NCBI RefSeq assembly: GCF_018390595.1
Contig: NZ_JAHBAV010000039.1
Location: 1 to 35,050, forward strand
Reading direction: 5' to 3'
Origin: Dietzia massiliensis
Lineage (GTDB): Bacteria > Actinomycetota > Actinomycetes > Mycobacteriales > Mycobacteriaceae
Length of the DNA: 35,050 bases
Each line of letters begins with the position of its first letter. The first letter of the stretch is position 1. Both the position numbers and the translations under genes were made by a program. The notes under the pieces were generated by a model. That model had not been told where the DNA came from. It saw nothing but the letters and a program-made list of their open reading frames with translations, and ran no database searches. This document shows, piece by piece, positions 17,519 to 25,374 of this stretch.

Positions 17519-19852
17519 GTGACGACTTACGGACGCGAACTCCTGGGCCACCTGCTGGACCAGCTCCCGGCCGGTCCGTCGCCACTGACCCACGCCGCCG
17601 ACCTGCCCGCCCGCGAGGCGCGGTACGCCGACTGGCCCACCTGGGCCCACCCGGGCCTGGTCGACGAACTGCGCGCCCGGGGCGTCGACCGGCCCTGGGC
17701 CCACCAGGTCGCCACCGCCGAACACGCGCACGACGGTCGACACGTCGTGGTGGCGACGGGAACCGCGTCCGGGAAGTCGCTCGGCTACCAGCTGCCCGCG
17801 CTGAGCGCACTCGCCGAGGACCCCAACGCCTGCGTGCTCTACCTGGCCCCGACCAAGGCCCTCGGGCAGGACCAGCTCTCGTCGGTGATCTCGCTGGTGG
17901 ACTCCGTGCCCGGGCTCTCTCACGTCGCACCCGCCTCCTACGACGGAGACACCCCGTCCGACGCCCGACCCTTCATCCGGGAGAACTCCCGGTGGATCGT
18001 CACCAATCCGGACATGCTCCACCTGTCGATGCTCGGCAGGGCCCGCCAATGGACACGGATCCTGCGGGGGCTCCGCTTTGTCGTCGTCGACGAATGTCAC
18101 TCCTACCGCGGTGTGTTCGGCTCCAACGTCGCCCTGGTCCTGCGACGGCTCGACAGGTTGGCCCGCGCCCTGGGCGCGGCGCCGACCTTCGTCCTGGCGT
18201 CCGCCACCACCTCCGACGCCGGGGCCGCCGCCACCACGCTGGTCGGCCGCGAGTGCGTGGAGGTCACCGACGACGCCTCGCCCCAGGGCGGCCGCACCGT
18301 CGCGCTGTGGGAACCGCCGCTGATGGAGGGGGTGGCCGGCGAGCACGGCGCGCCCGTCCGCCGACCCGCGCCCGTCGAGGCGTCGGCGCTCATGGCCTCC
18401 CTGGTGGCAGAGGGCGCGCGCACGCTGACGTTCGTCCGGTCCCGCGCCGGTGCCGAGTCCACCGCGCTGCGCGCCCGCGAGCGCCTGGCCTCGGAATACG
18501 GGGCGCGCGGACTCGAACTCGCCGGCCGCATCGCCGCCTACCGCGCGGGCTACCTCGCCGACGATCGCCGCGAACTCGAACGCGGCCTCGCCGAGGGCGA
18601 GTTGGTGGGCGTGGCCTCGACCTCCGCGCTCGAGCTGGGCGTGGACATCTCCGGTCTGGACGCCGTGGTGAGCGCGGGATTCCCCGGCACGATCGCCTCG
18701 TTCTGGCAGCAGGCCGGCCGCGCCGGGCGCCGCGGCCAGGGCGCGCTGGTCATGCTGGTCGCGCGCGACGACCCTCTGGACACCTATCTCGTCCACCACC
18801 CCGAGGCCCTGCTGGGACGGCCCGTCGAGGCCACCGTCACCGACCCCCGCAACCCCGTCCTGCTGGCCGGGCAGCTGCGGTGCGCGGTGAGCGAGCGGCC
18901 GATGTCCCACGAGGAGGCGCGGGCGTGGGGCGCCACCGAGGTGCTCGAGGACCTCGCCGCGCGCGGGCTCGTGCGGCGCCGACCAGCGGGCTGGTACCCG
19001 GCCGCCGACGACCACACCCCGCACGCCGAGGTCGACATCCGCGGCACGGGCGGCGCGGAGGTCGTGATCGTCGACGCGGTGGACGGCCGCATGCTCGGCA
19101 CGATCGATTCCGTCCGCGCCCGCTCGCAGGTCCACCCCGGCGCGCTGTACCTGCACCAGGGCGAGTCGTTCATCGTCGACGAACTCGACCTCGACGAGGG
19201 GCTGGCGCTGTGCCACCCCGAGGTGCCGGAGTGGACGACCTCCGCGCGCGAGCAGGTGTCGATCGACCTCATCGAGACGTTGGAGACGGTGCCGGCCGGG
19301 CCGGTGACCCTGTCGCTGGCGGACGTGGAGGTCACCACCCGCGTCACCGGCTATCAGCGGCGCCTGCGCGGCGGGGAGATCCTCGACGTGCCCCCACTGG
19401 ACCTGCCCGAGACGACCCTGGCCACGCGGGCGGTGGTCTACACGCTCACCCCGCAACTCCTGCGCGTGGCCGGGCTCGAGGAGGCGGACTGGCCGGGGGC
19501 ACTGCACGCGGCCGAGCACGCCGCGATCGGGCTGCTGCCCCTGGTCGCCACGTGCGACCGCTGGGACATCGGCGGGGTCTCCACCGCCCTGCACCCCGAC
19601 ACCGGCCTGCCGACGGTGTTCGTCTACGACGGTTACGCCGGCGGGGCGGGCTTCGCCGAGCGGGGCTTCCGGCGCGCGACCTCGTGGCTGCGGGCGACCC
19701 TCGACGCGATCCGCGCCTGCGAGTGCGAATCCGGATGCCCCTCCTGCATCCAGTCCCCCAAGTGCGGCAATGGGAACGACCCGCTCTCCAAGCCGGGTGC
19801 GGTCGCGCTGCTCACCGAGGTGGTGGGGCAGCTCGCCGGGGTCGTCGGGTAG
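17519..19852 (+). CDS. MrfA-type DEAD/DEAH-box helicase with C-terminal Cys cluster
   Basis: 777-residue superfamily-2 helicase. Motifs are ATGTASGKS (~79-87), YLAPTKALGQDQ, VVDECHSYRGVFG (~188), LASATTSD, STSALELGVDISGLDAV and QQAGRAGRRGQ. The C-terminal DUF1998-type region carries four cysteines in ACECESGCPSCIQSPKC (~731-747) plus downstream CG, expected to bind metal. The layout is that of B. subtilis MrfA, a 3'-5' helicase in mitomycin-damage repair, and of Rv3649. GTG 17519 is chosen over TTG 17453 because a full promoter points at it; the extra 22 residues of the longer form look non-coding, although a Shine-Dalgarno precedes TTG. Convergent with the Tad operon. Confidence 0.9.
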   Translation: MTTYGRELLGHLLDQLPAGPSPLTHAADLPAREARYADWPTWAHPGLVDELRARGVDRPWAHQVATAEHAHDGRHVVVATGTASGKSLGYQLPALSALAEDPNACVLYLAPTKALGQDQLSSVISLVDSVPGLSHVAPASYDGDTPSDARPFIRENSRWIVTNPDMLHLSMLGRARQWTRILRGLRFVVVDECHSYRGVFGSNVALVLRRLDRLARALGAAPTFVLASATTSDAGAAATTLVGRECVEVTDDASPQGGRTVALWEPPLMEGVAGEHGAPVRRPAPVEASALMASLVAEGARTLTFVRSRAGAESTALRARERLASEYGARGLELAGRIAAYRAGYLADDRRELERGLAEGELVGVASTSALELGVDISGLDAVVSAGFPGTIASFWQQAGRAGRRGQGALVMLVARDDPLDTYLVHHPEALLGRPVEATVTDPRNPVLLAGQLRCAVSERPMSHEEARAWGATEVLEDLAARGLVRRRPAGWYPAADDHTPHAEVDIRGTGGAEVVIVDAVDGRMLGTIDSVRARSQVHPGALYLHQGESFIVDELDLDEGLALCHPEVPEWTTSAREQVSIDLIETLETVPAGPVTLSLADVEVTTRVTGYQRRLRGGEILDVPPLDLPETTLATRAVVYTLTPQLLRVAGLEEADWPGALHAAEHAAIGLLPLVATCDRWDIGGVSTALHPDTGLPTVFVYDGYAGGAGFAERGFRRATSWLRATLDAIRACECESGCPSCIQSPKCGNGNDPLSKPGAVALLTEVVGQLAGVVG

Positions 19853-19922
19853 CCGCCGCCGGTCGACCTGCCCACCGCGGCCCGCACTCACGTCGGCCCC
19901 GGTCTCACCTCGGCCCGGGGCC

Positions 19923-20348
19923 TCACACCGGCCCCGCCCGCGCGACCGCCGACGCCGCTCGCGAGCCGAGAACGCCGAGATCCACGTGCACCTCGGCCCG
20001 GGCCACCACGTCGTGGCCGTCGACCGTGCACACCGGCAAGTCCGCGCCGTTCGCGGCGGCGATCCCGGACGCCGCCGTGCACGGGGCCAGGCCTTCGCGG
20101 AGCGCGTGCGCGCCGGCCAGCGCGGCCAGGTCCGCGGCGGATCGGGCGGCATGCGTGGCCACTGCCGCCCGTCCCACCAACAGAACGGCCACGGCCAGCG
20201 CCAGGACGGCCGCCACGGCGAAGGCGGTCGCCACGGTCATGGCCCCCTCGTCGTCGTCACCCACCCGGCGCCACCCGGTGCGCACGGCTACGGCGGCGCG
20301 GTGCCAGGCCACCGCACGACGCCCCGTCACGGCGCCACGGCCCGTCAC
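19923..20348 (-). CDS. TadE/TadG-like pilus assembly protein (Rv3654c-type)
   Basis: 141 residues. A basic N-terminus (~33 residues, RTGWRR) is followed by DDDEGAMTVATAFAVAAVL and one long membrane helix (~38-60). RSAADLAALAGAHAL then follows, the conserved segment of the secretion/helicase-neighbourhood TadE-like family, and a periplasmic-type tail with two cysteines (C94 and C110) that could form a disulfide. Its GTG 20348 overlaps the tadE stop (GTGA, 20345-20348). Last gene of the minus-strand Tad operon. It likely acts as a minor pseudopilin or anchor; this rests on family, not on experiments in this organism. Confidence 0.8.
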   Translation of the reverse strand: MTGRGAVTGRRAVAWHRAAVAVRTGWRRVGDDDEGAMTVATAFAVAAVLALAVAVLLVGRAAVATHAARSAADLAALAGAHALREGLAPCTAASGIAAANGADLPVCTVDGHDVVARAEVHVDLGVLGSRAASAVARAGPV

Positions 20349-20701
20349 GGCGCGGCGCCCGGCTCGGCACGCGCCACGGCCCGACCGCGTAGCTCCACGC
20401 CGGGCAGGCCCCGCGCCGGCGCCACGACCTCGGCCGTGACGGCTCCCCCGCCGCCGACGACCGAGACGTCGGCACCGGGCGCGGCGACCCGGCCGGCCGC
20501 CGTGCCCTCCTCCACCCCGGACATCGCGGCCACCCGCGCCGCCTCGCGGGCGGCGTCGACCACCCTGATCTGCGTCAACGCGGCGCCGGCACCGGCGGCG
20601 GCGAGCGCGACCACCACCACGAGGGAGGCGATCCCGAGGGCGGCCTCGACGGTCACCGAGCCGTCGTCGCGGGCCGCCGCCGCGCGGAGCCGTCGCGGCA
20701 C
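20345..20701 (-). CDS. tadE: TadE-like pseudopilin
   Basis: 118 residues from GTG 20701. DDGSVTVEAALGIASLVVVV holds the type IV prepilin-like site: Gly14 followed by a hydrophobic helix with Glu at +5 (SVTVE). Then comes LTQIRVVDAAREAARVAAMS, characteristic of TadE proteins. The start lies 2 nt after the flp stop. The frame runs open much further upstream through flp and tadC, but that part is antisense-like GC-rich noise in another frame. It is a minor pilin of the Flp pilus, expected to be processed by a prepilin peptidase not found in the window. Confidence 0.8.
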   Translation of the reverse strand: MPRRLRAAAARDDGSVTVEAALGIASLVVVVALAAAGAGAALTQIRVVDAAREAARVAAMSGVEEGTAAGRVAAPGADVSVVGGGGAVTAEVVAPARGLPGVELRGRAVARAEPGAAP

Positions 20702-20703
20702 CG

Positions 20704-20988
20704 TTACACCGAGGTGTTGAGAGCCTGCTCGATGATGCCGCCGAGCGCGTCCGGGATCGAGTCGCCGCTGACGACCGTGTACAGCACGGCCCCGAACGCC
20801 GCCGCGGCGATGGTCCCCACGGCGTATTCGACGGTGGACATCCCCGCGTCCGCGCTGGTCATCGCGTGGAAGCGGCGATGCAGGGCGGATCGGGCGCGCG
20901 CCACCGCCGCCGTCGGGGCGGCGAGAGTCCGGGTGGCGAGAGTCCGGGTGGCGAGGGTGGCGGTCTGATGGGTGTGGTGAGTGGACAT
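20704..20988 (-). CDS. flp: Flp-type major pilin (DUF4244-like)
   Basis: 94 residues. An unusually long 49-residue leader (MSTHHTHQTATLATRTLATR at its start, later ARARSALHRRFHAMTSADAG) ends in Gly49. The mature part MSTVEYAVGTIAAAAFGAVL begins there with Glu at +5 and a single hydrophobic helix, the class III/Flp prepilin pattern. The mature pilin would be ~45 residues. ATG 20988 has AGAAGGAG 7 nt upstream, the strongest ribosome binding site in the operon. A 15-bp tandem repeat encodes the LATRT units in the leader. It lies between tadC (69-nt gap with hairpin) and tadE. Confidence 0.87.
   Translation of the reverse strand: MSTHHTHQTATLATRTLATRTLAAPTAAVARARSALHRRFHAMTSADAGMSTVEYAVGTIAAAAFGAVLYTVVSGDSIPDALGGIIEQALNTSV
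20920..20964 (-). repeat. 15-bp tandem repeat within flp leader
   Basis: GGCGAGAGTCCGGGT occurs at 20920-20934 and 20935-20949, followed by a degenerate third unit to 20964. Being a multiple of three, copy number changes the LATRT repeat of the prepilin leader without shifting frame. Confidence 0.8.
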
Positions 20989-21011
20989 GCGGTTTCTCCT
21001 TCTTCACTGAC

Positions 21012-21034
21012 CGGGGCGGCGTCTCCGCCCCGGA
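21012..21034 (-). other. Intergenic hairpin between tadC and flp
   Basis: CCGGGGCGG (21012-21020) and CCGCCCCGG (21026-21034) form a perfect 9-bp stem with a 5-nt loop in the only real gap inside the Tad operon, just ahead of the strong flp ribosome binding site. There is no T-tract. It could be a processing or stability element or a partial terminator. Confidence 0.6.
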
Positions 21035-21057
21035 ATCCGAGTGGCCGGCGGCGCTGC

Positions 21058-21750
21058 TCACGGCATGACCCCCGGCAGCATCCCGTCGGCCAGACCCACC
21101 ACGACGGGGAGCACGCCAAGGCAGACGAACGCGGGCAGGAAGCACAGGCCGAGGGGCCCGGCCACGAGGACGGAGGCGCGCTCGGCGCGGGCGGTCGCGG
21201 CGGCGTCGGCCTCGGAGCGCATCCGTGCGGCGGCGTGCTCCAGCGCGGAGCGAACCGACCCGCCGCCGTCGCCCGCGCGGATCAGCACAGGAGCGACGGG
21301 GGCCAGCCGGGCGGCGCCCGGGACGTCCCGCCAGGCCTCGGCCGACGTCGCGCCCAGCCGCATGCGGGCGGCCGCCGCGCGCAGGGGTTCCGCGGCGTCG
21401 GGGTCGGAGTGCTCGACGGCGTCGGCGACCGCGGACAGTGCGTCCGGCGTGGGCAGGCCCGCGAGCAGGGCGACCGCGAGCAGGTCCAGCAGGTGGGCGA
21501 GCACCTCGGTGTCGGCTGAGGCGTGGCGGCGCCGGGTGAGCGGGACCACGAGGCGCACCACTGGACCCGCGATGCGGCCCGTCAACGCCGCGGCCGCGGA
21601 CGTCGCCACGCTGTGCGGGAGCCCCGTCGCCCCGTGCTGCCGAGCAGGCCCAGCGGTGTCGGGGAGGACCGCGTCGAGTCTCTCGGCGGCCCGGGGGCGC
21701 CACGGCGCGATGCACACCGCGGCGGCGAGCAGGAGAACTGCCGGGCTCAC
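21058..21750 (-). CDS. tadC: TadC-type membrane protein (T2SS F domain)
   Basis: 230 residues from GTG 21750 (VSPAVLLLAAAVC). It has an N-terminal membrane helix, then the cytoplasmic type II secretion F domain (LAHLLDLLAVALLAGLPTPD, then ALSAVADAV; LIRAGDGGGSVRSALEHAA), and C-terminal membrane helices (LVAGPLGLCFLPAFVCLGVL). It forms the inner-membrane platform of the Flp pilus with TadB. The GTG overlaps the tadB stop (GTGA, 21747-21750). Matches Rv3657c by order. Confidence 0.83.
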   Translation of the reverse strand: MSPAVLLLAAAVCIAPWRPRAAERLDAVLPDTAGPARQHGATGLPHSVATSAAAALTGRIAGPVVRLVVPLTRRRHASADTEVLAHLLDLLAVALLAGLPTPDALSAVADAVEHSDPDAAEPLRAAAARMRLGATSAEAWRDVPGAARLAPVAPVLIRAGDGGGSVRSALEHAAARMRSEADAAATARAERASVLVAGPLGLCFLPAFVCLGVLPVVVGLADGMLPGVMP

Positions 21751-22709
21751 CTGGCGGCCCCGCCCGCGATCCGGTCGGTCCACAACAGACCGGCCGCGAG
21801 GAGGACCGCCCCCGCCAGGCACAGGGCGCCGCCGAGTGTCCCGCTCAGCAGGACGCCCAGGGGGTCGGCTCCGAAACCCGCGCCGAGCAGCACGCCCAGG
21901 CCGGGCAGGGCGGTGAGGATGACGGCGGTGGCTCGGGGTCCGGCGAGCGTGGCGCGCGTTCGGACGGCGCGCTCGCGGCGGGAGGCCACGTCGGCGCGGA
22001 GACCGTCCACGACGTCGGCGAGCTCGACCCCGTGCCGGGTCGCGAGCAGCCAGGCCCCGGCGAGCTCGCCGGGGACGCGGTCGCCCCCGAGGTCACGCTT
22101 CGAACCGTCGGCGGGGGCCGCGGCAGCCGGGCCGGTCACCACGGTCGCGGCGGGTAGCAGCGCCGCGGTGACGTCGCCGCCCAGGCGGGCGTGCGATCCG
22201 GCGGCGGCGAGGATGTCCCCGACCTGCCGGTCGTGGGCGGCGGCCGCGTCAGCGGCCCGGCCGAGGGCGGCCCCCGGCCCGGCGCCCGCCCGGAGGGCGG
22301 AGGCGGCGTCGTCCAGCGCGCGCTCCCACGCGCCCAACCGCGTGAGGCGGCCGCGGCGTTCGGTGGCGCGGCCGTGGAGGTCGGCGGCGACACCGCCGAG
22401 CACCGCGGCCGCGCAGGCGTGCAGTGGTCCGGCGCCGACCAGGCCGACCAGCCCCGCAGCGACCGGCCACGAGAGGCTCGCCGGAACCTGCAGGACGAGG
22501 CTGCCCAGCGCGCCGATGCGCTGGGCGGCGCCGGTCGCGGCTCCGCCAGCCGCGGCACCGGCACCCGCGGAACCGGTCGCCCGGCCCGCGGCACCGTCGC
22601 CCGCGGCCCGGTCGAATCCACCGGCCTCGAGCGCCGCCAGCCGGTCAGCCGCGCGCCCGCCCGGCCACACCAGGAGCGCGACGGCCACCAACACCAGCGC
22701 GGCCGTCAT
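21747..22709 (-). CDS. tadB: TadB-type membrane protein (T2SS F domain)
   Basis: 320 residues from ATG 22709, which overlaps the tadA stop (ATGA). It has an N-terminal helix (MTAALVLVAVALLVW), an Ala/Gly-rich linker, a second hydrophobic stretch (LSWPVAAGLVGLVGAG), the F domain (LDDAASALRAGAGPGAALGR; HGVELADVVDGLRADVASRR) and two C-terminal helices. Inner-membrane pilus platform partner of TadC and the TadA ATPase. The frame is open upstream inside tadA, but those residues are Arg/Gly noise. Matches Rv3658c by order. Confidence 0.82.
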   Translation of the reverse strand: MTAALVLVAVALLVWPGGRAADRLAALEAGGFDRAAGDGAAGRATGSAGAGAAAGGAATGAAQRIGALGSLVLQVPASLSWPVAAGLVGLVGAGPLHACAAAVLGGVAADLHGRATERRGRLTRLGAWERALDDAASALRAGAGPGAALGRAADAAAAHDRQVGDILAAAGSHARLGGDVTAALLPAATVVTGPAAAAPADGSKRDLGGDRVPGELAGAWLLATRHGVELADVVDGLRADVASRRERAVRTRATLAGPRATAVILTALPGLGVLLGAGFGADPLGVLLSGTLGGALCLAGAVLLAAGLLWTDRIAGGAAR

Positions 22710-23884
22710 CGGACGCGCTCCGCGAGTATCGCATCGAGGGCCGCACGACCGGGCGCGTCTCCCCCGTCGGCCCGCCAGGCCGGGTCCACCACGATCCCCT
22801 GTGCCTCGCGGCGCACCACCCCGATCGAGTCGACGCCGCGCATCCCGTCGGGCAGGCGGCGCATGCCCACCACGACTCGCAGCGACGCGGCAACCTGGGC
22901 GGACAGCGCGGCGCGATCCAGACCGCCGAGGGCACCGAGCGCCTCCAGTCGCGCGGGCAGCTCGGTCGGCGAGTTGGCGTGGACCGTGCCCGCGCTCCCG
23001 TCGTGGCCGGTGTTGAGGGCGGCGAGCAGGTCGGCGACCTCGCCGCCGCGGACCTCGCCCACGGCGATGCGGTCGGGCCGCATGCGCAGCGCCTGCCGGA
23101 CGAGGTCGGCCATCGTCACCTCGCCGGCGCCCTCGACGTTGCCGTGTCGCACCACGAGCCGGACGACGTGCGGGTGCGCGGGTCGCAGCTCGGGCGAGTC
23201 CTCCACACACAGCAGCCGCTCCGAGTCCGGGACCAGCCCCAGCAGCGCGGCGAGCAGTGTGGTCTTGCCGGAACCGGTGCCGCCCACGACGAGGTAGCCG
23301 ACCCGGGCCGCGACGAGCGCGCGGAGCAGCGGCTCGGCGTCGTCGGGGACGGTGCCCGCGGCCACGAGCCGGTCGAACGTCGACTGCGCGGGCCTCGACA
23401 CCCGTAGCGACAGGCACGTCCCGTCCACGGCGACCGGAGGAAGGACCGCGTGCAGCCGCCACGCCATACCGTCGCGGGAGCGCACCACGCCGTCGGCCCA
23501 GGGGCGCGCGTCGTCGAGCCGCTGGCCCGCCCGCCCGGCCAGTCGCACCGCGAGCGCGCGCAGCTCGGCCTCGGTCGGCACCACGACGTCGGTCTCCTCG
23601 AGCCCCCGACCGCGATCGACCAGCGCGGGGCCCGGTCCGTCGACCACCACGTCGGTCACGCCGGGACTGGCAAGCAGCGCCTCGAGCGGCCCGGCACCGG
23701 CGAGGTGTTCGCGGACGAGCCGGGCGGTGCGCAGTAGGTCGAGGTGTCCGTGGAGGACGCCGGACTCGGCGCGCACCGCGCGGACCACCTCGTCGGGTTC
23801 GGGATCCACGCCCAGGCCGGCGAGGCGCGCGCGGACGCGGTCGACCAGGTCGGCGGGCGGGGCGCCGGGGTTCTCAGCGCTCAC
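22706..23884 (-). CDS. tadA: TadA/CpaF pilus assembly ATPase
   Basis: 392-residue secretion/pilus ATPase from GTG 23884. The N-domain includes GAGPLEALLASPGVTDVVVD (64-83). The P-loop is GGTGSGKTT (201-209), the Asp box VEDSPELR, the Walker B DRIAVGEVRG (271-280) and the His box GHDGSAGTVHANS (293-305). All catalytic motifs are present, so it should power Flp pilus polymerisation from the cytoplasmic side. The start overlaps the ssd stop by 11 nt, consistent with translational coupling; the in-frame extension to 24076 is antisense-like noise. Matches Rv3659c. Confidence 0.93.
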   Translation of the reverse strand: MSAENPGAPPADLVDRVRARLAGLGVDPEPDEVVRAVRAESGVLHGHLDLLRTARLVREHLAGAGPLEALLASPGVTDVVVDGPGPALVDRGRGLEETDVVVPTEAELRALAVRLAGRAGQRLDDARPWADGVVRSRDGMAWRLHAVLPPVAVDGTCLSLRVSRPAQSTFDRLVAAGTVPDDAEPLLRALVAARVGYLVVGGTGSGKTTLLAALLGLVPDSERLLCVEDSPELRPAHPHVVRLVVRHGNVEGAGEVTMADLVRQALRMRPDRIAVGEVRGGEVADLLAALNTGHDGSAGTVHANSPTELPARLEALGALGGLDRAALSAQVAASLRVVVGMRRLPDGMRGVDSIGVVRREAQGIVVDPAWRADGGDAPGRAALDAILAERVR

Positions 23885-24938
23885 CGGCGCCCACCTCCCC
23901 GAGCAGGGTGTCGGCGAGTGCGCCCAGCCGCCGCATCCCGCCCGCGCGACCGCGACGCAGCGCATCGGCCAGCTCGCCGGCGCCGGCTGCACGCCGCACG
24001 GCACCGATCTCGGGCAGCACGTGCCACCGCTGAGCCCCCACCGATCCGGCGACGTCGGCCGCATGCAGGGGGTCACCGCGCCCGGTCCGGATCACCAACG
24101 CCGCGCCGGGTGACCGCCGCACCGCCCGTCGGGCCGCGACCGCGCCCTGGAGGTCGGCCCTGGTGACGACGACGACGAGGTCAGCCTCGTCGCGCACCGG
24201 CCCGCAGTCCTCGGAGCCGCCGGAATCGCTCACCGCGAGTCCGCCGCCCGCCCGGTGGGCCCGCGCGGCGCCCGGTCCGCCATCGGGGGCGCAGGCGTGG
24301 TCGGCGTCCGCCGGGCCGGTTCTGGATCTGGCGAGGACCCGCAGTCCCGGCAGCACCTCGGGTGCCGCGCCCCACAGGGCGTCGGGGTCGGGCCCGCCCA
24401 GGTCGGCGCGGACGTCCTCGACACGCAGGCCGGAGTGGTCCTCCGTCCCCAGCAGCAGGTCGACGCCGGTGCCGTGCGGGTCCGTCTCCACCAGAAGGGT
24501 CCGGTGAGACGGCGCGGCCCGGACCGCCATCGCTGCCGCGAGCGTGCTGGCCCCGCATCCGCCCACCGCGCCACCGACGACCACCACCGCTCCCGTCCGT
24601 GTCGGCACCGGCGCGAGTAACACTCCTACGAGATCGCCGGTTCCGGACGGCAGGCGGATCACCTCGTCGTCGTCACCCGGATCGCGGTCCGAGCCGACCC
24701 GCACGACCCGTGACCCGCCGGTTCCCACCCTCCCCGCGGCGGCTGCGTCTGGATCGGCACCGCTGGCACGGTCGCCGTCGCGGTCCACGCGCTCGGCGGC
24801 GCGGTCGGTCACCAGGACGTCGGCGGGCCCCGTCCCCGGTTCCATCGCCAGGGCGGCCAGCACCGCGCGCACGTCGGCGTCCAGGTCGGGATCGGTGATC
24901 TCCACCGCGACGGTCAGCGCTCTCGTAGTCGTGTCCAC
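23874..24938 (-). CDS. ssd: Ssd-type MinD/ParA-like protein (Rv3660c family)
   Basis: 354 residues. The N-terminal ~105 form a receiver-like domain (VEITDPDLDADVRAVLAALA). The C-terminal part is a MinD/ParA-like fold with a deviant P-loop VGGAVGGCGAST (121-132) lacking the usual lysines, and LLVETDPHGTGVDLLLG. Mycobacterial Ssd is linked to septum placement, and the same family precedes actinobacterial tad operons, where a TadZ-like pilus-localising role is plausible (inference). GTG 24938 is chosen because GAGGG lies 8-12 nt upstream; GTG 24947 is an alternative. First gene of the tad operon. Confidence 0.82.
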   Translation of the reverse strand: MDTTTRALTVAVEITDPDLDADVRAVLAALAMEPGTGPADVLVTDRAAERVDRDGDRASGADPDAAAAGRVGTGGSRVVRVGSDRDPGDDDEVIRLPSGTGDLVGVLLAPVPTRTGAVVVVGGAVGGCGASTLAAAMAVRAAPSHRTLLVETDPHGTGVDLLLGTEDHSGLRVEDVRADLGGPDPDALWGAAPEVLPGLRVLARSRTGPADADHACAPDGGPGAARAHRAGGGLAVSDSGGSEDCGPVRDEADLVVVVTRADLQGAVAARRAVRRSPGAALVIRTGRGDPLHAADVAGSVGAQRWHVLPEIGAVRRAAGAGELADALRRGRAGGMRRLGALADTLLGEVGAGER

Positions 24939-24944
24939 GGCGCC

Positions 24945-25365
24945 CACCCTCGCCCATGCCGGCGACCGTCGACCCCGCGGCGACGCGGGACGGCGGTCGG
25001 CCTGTGGAGGGGGACGGGGCTGTGGAGAACGCGCGGGGCGTGGCGCTCGTGGCGCACTCACCCGTGGTGTCCACGCGGGCTTCGGGCCCGCTCAGCCGCA
25101 GCCGCCCAGCCTTCCCAATCGCAGCCGCACGCGAACATGGCGTCTCGCGCAGCCCGCGGCGGGTGCGAGACGCCATCCCGGGGAGCGGCTGCGAATGCCC
25201 GCGGCGCCTTCGGATACCCACAAATGCGAGAAACCGCGGCAGGGGGTGCCGCGGTTTCTCAAAGCCTCAGTTCTCGGGGGGATGAACTGAGCACCTATAG
25301 GGGGATGCCCCGTTAAGGGCACATCCAGTATCACCCATCTGCGTGGGCAACACAAGGACCGTATC
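24945..25365. ncRNA. Candidate Ms1 (6S-like) RNA locus between ssd and the HAD gene
   Basis: This gap holds no supportable protein gene but dense RNA structure. A long interrupted stem pairs 25119-25128 with 25185-25194 (10 bp). An 8/8-nt symmetric internal loop follows, then 25137-25148 with 25165-25176 (12 bp). Next come a 14-bp hairpin at 25228-25260, an 8-bp hairpin at 25266-25291 and a smaller one at 25303-25326. In mycobacteria the gap between Rv3660c and Rv3661 encodes Ms1/MTS2823, an abundant stationary-phase RNA that binds core RNA polymerase, and the same synteny has been used to find it across Actinobacteria. Strand and ends are not settled here: I expect plus by analogy, but no TANNNT box supports it. 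Similarity is by position and structure only. Confidence 0.45.
25228..25260. terminator. Perfect 14-bp hairpin
   Basis: GAGAAACCGCGGCA (25228-25241) pairs fully with TGCCGCGGTTTCTC (25247-25260) around GGGGG. The flanks are AAAGCC on the plus strand and GCATTTG on the minus, so it is a plausible terminator or 3' stem of the ncRNA on either strand. Confidence 0.5.
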
Positions 25366-25367
25366 CT
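25362..25367 (+). promoter_or_regulatory. -10 element of HAD gene (leaderless)
   Basis: TATCCT, 7 nt before GTG 25375. No Shine-Dalgarno sequence precedes the GTG. Confidence 0.55.
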
Positions 25368-25374
25368 GGGTGTC

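Noticed and set aside
20702..21715. Open frame extending tadE upstream through flp and tadC
   Set aside because: Out-of-frame reading of flp and tadC; the true TadE motif starts just after GTG 20701.
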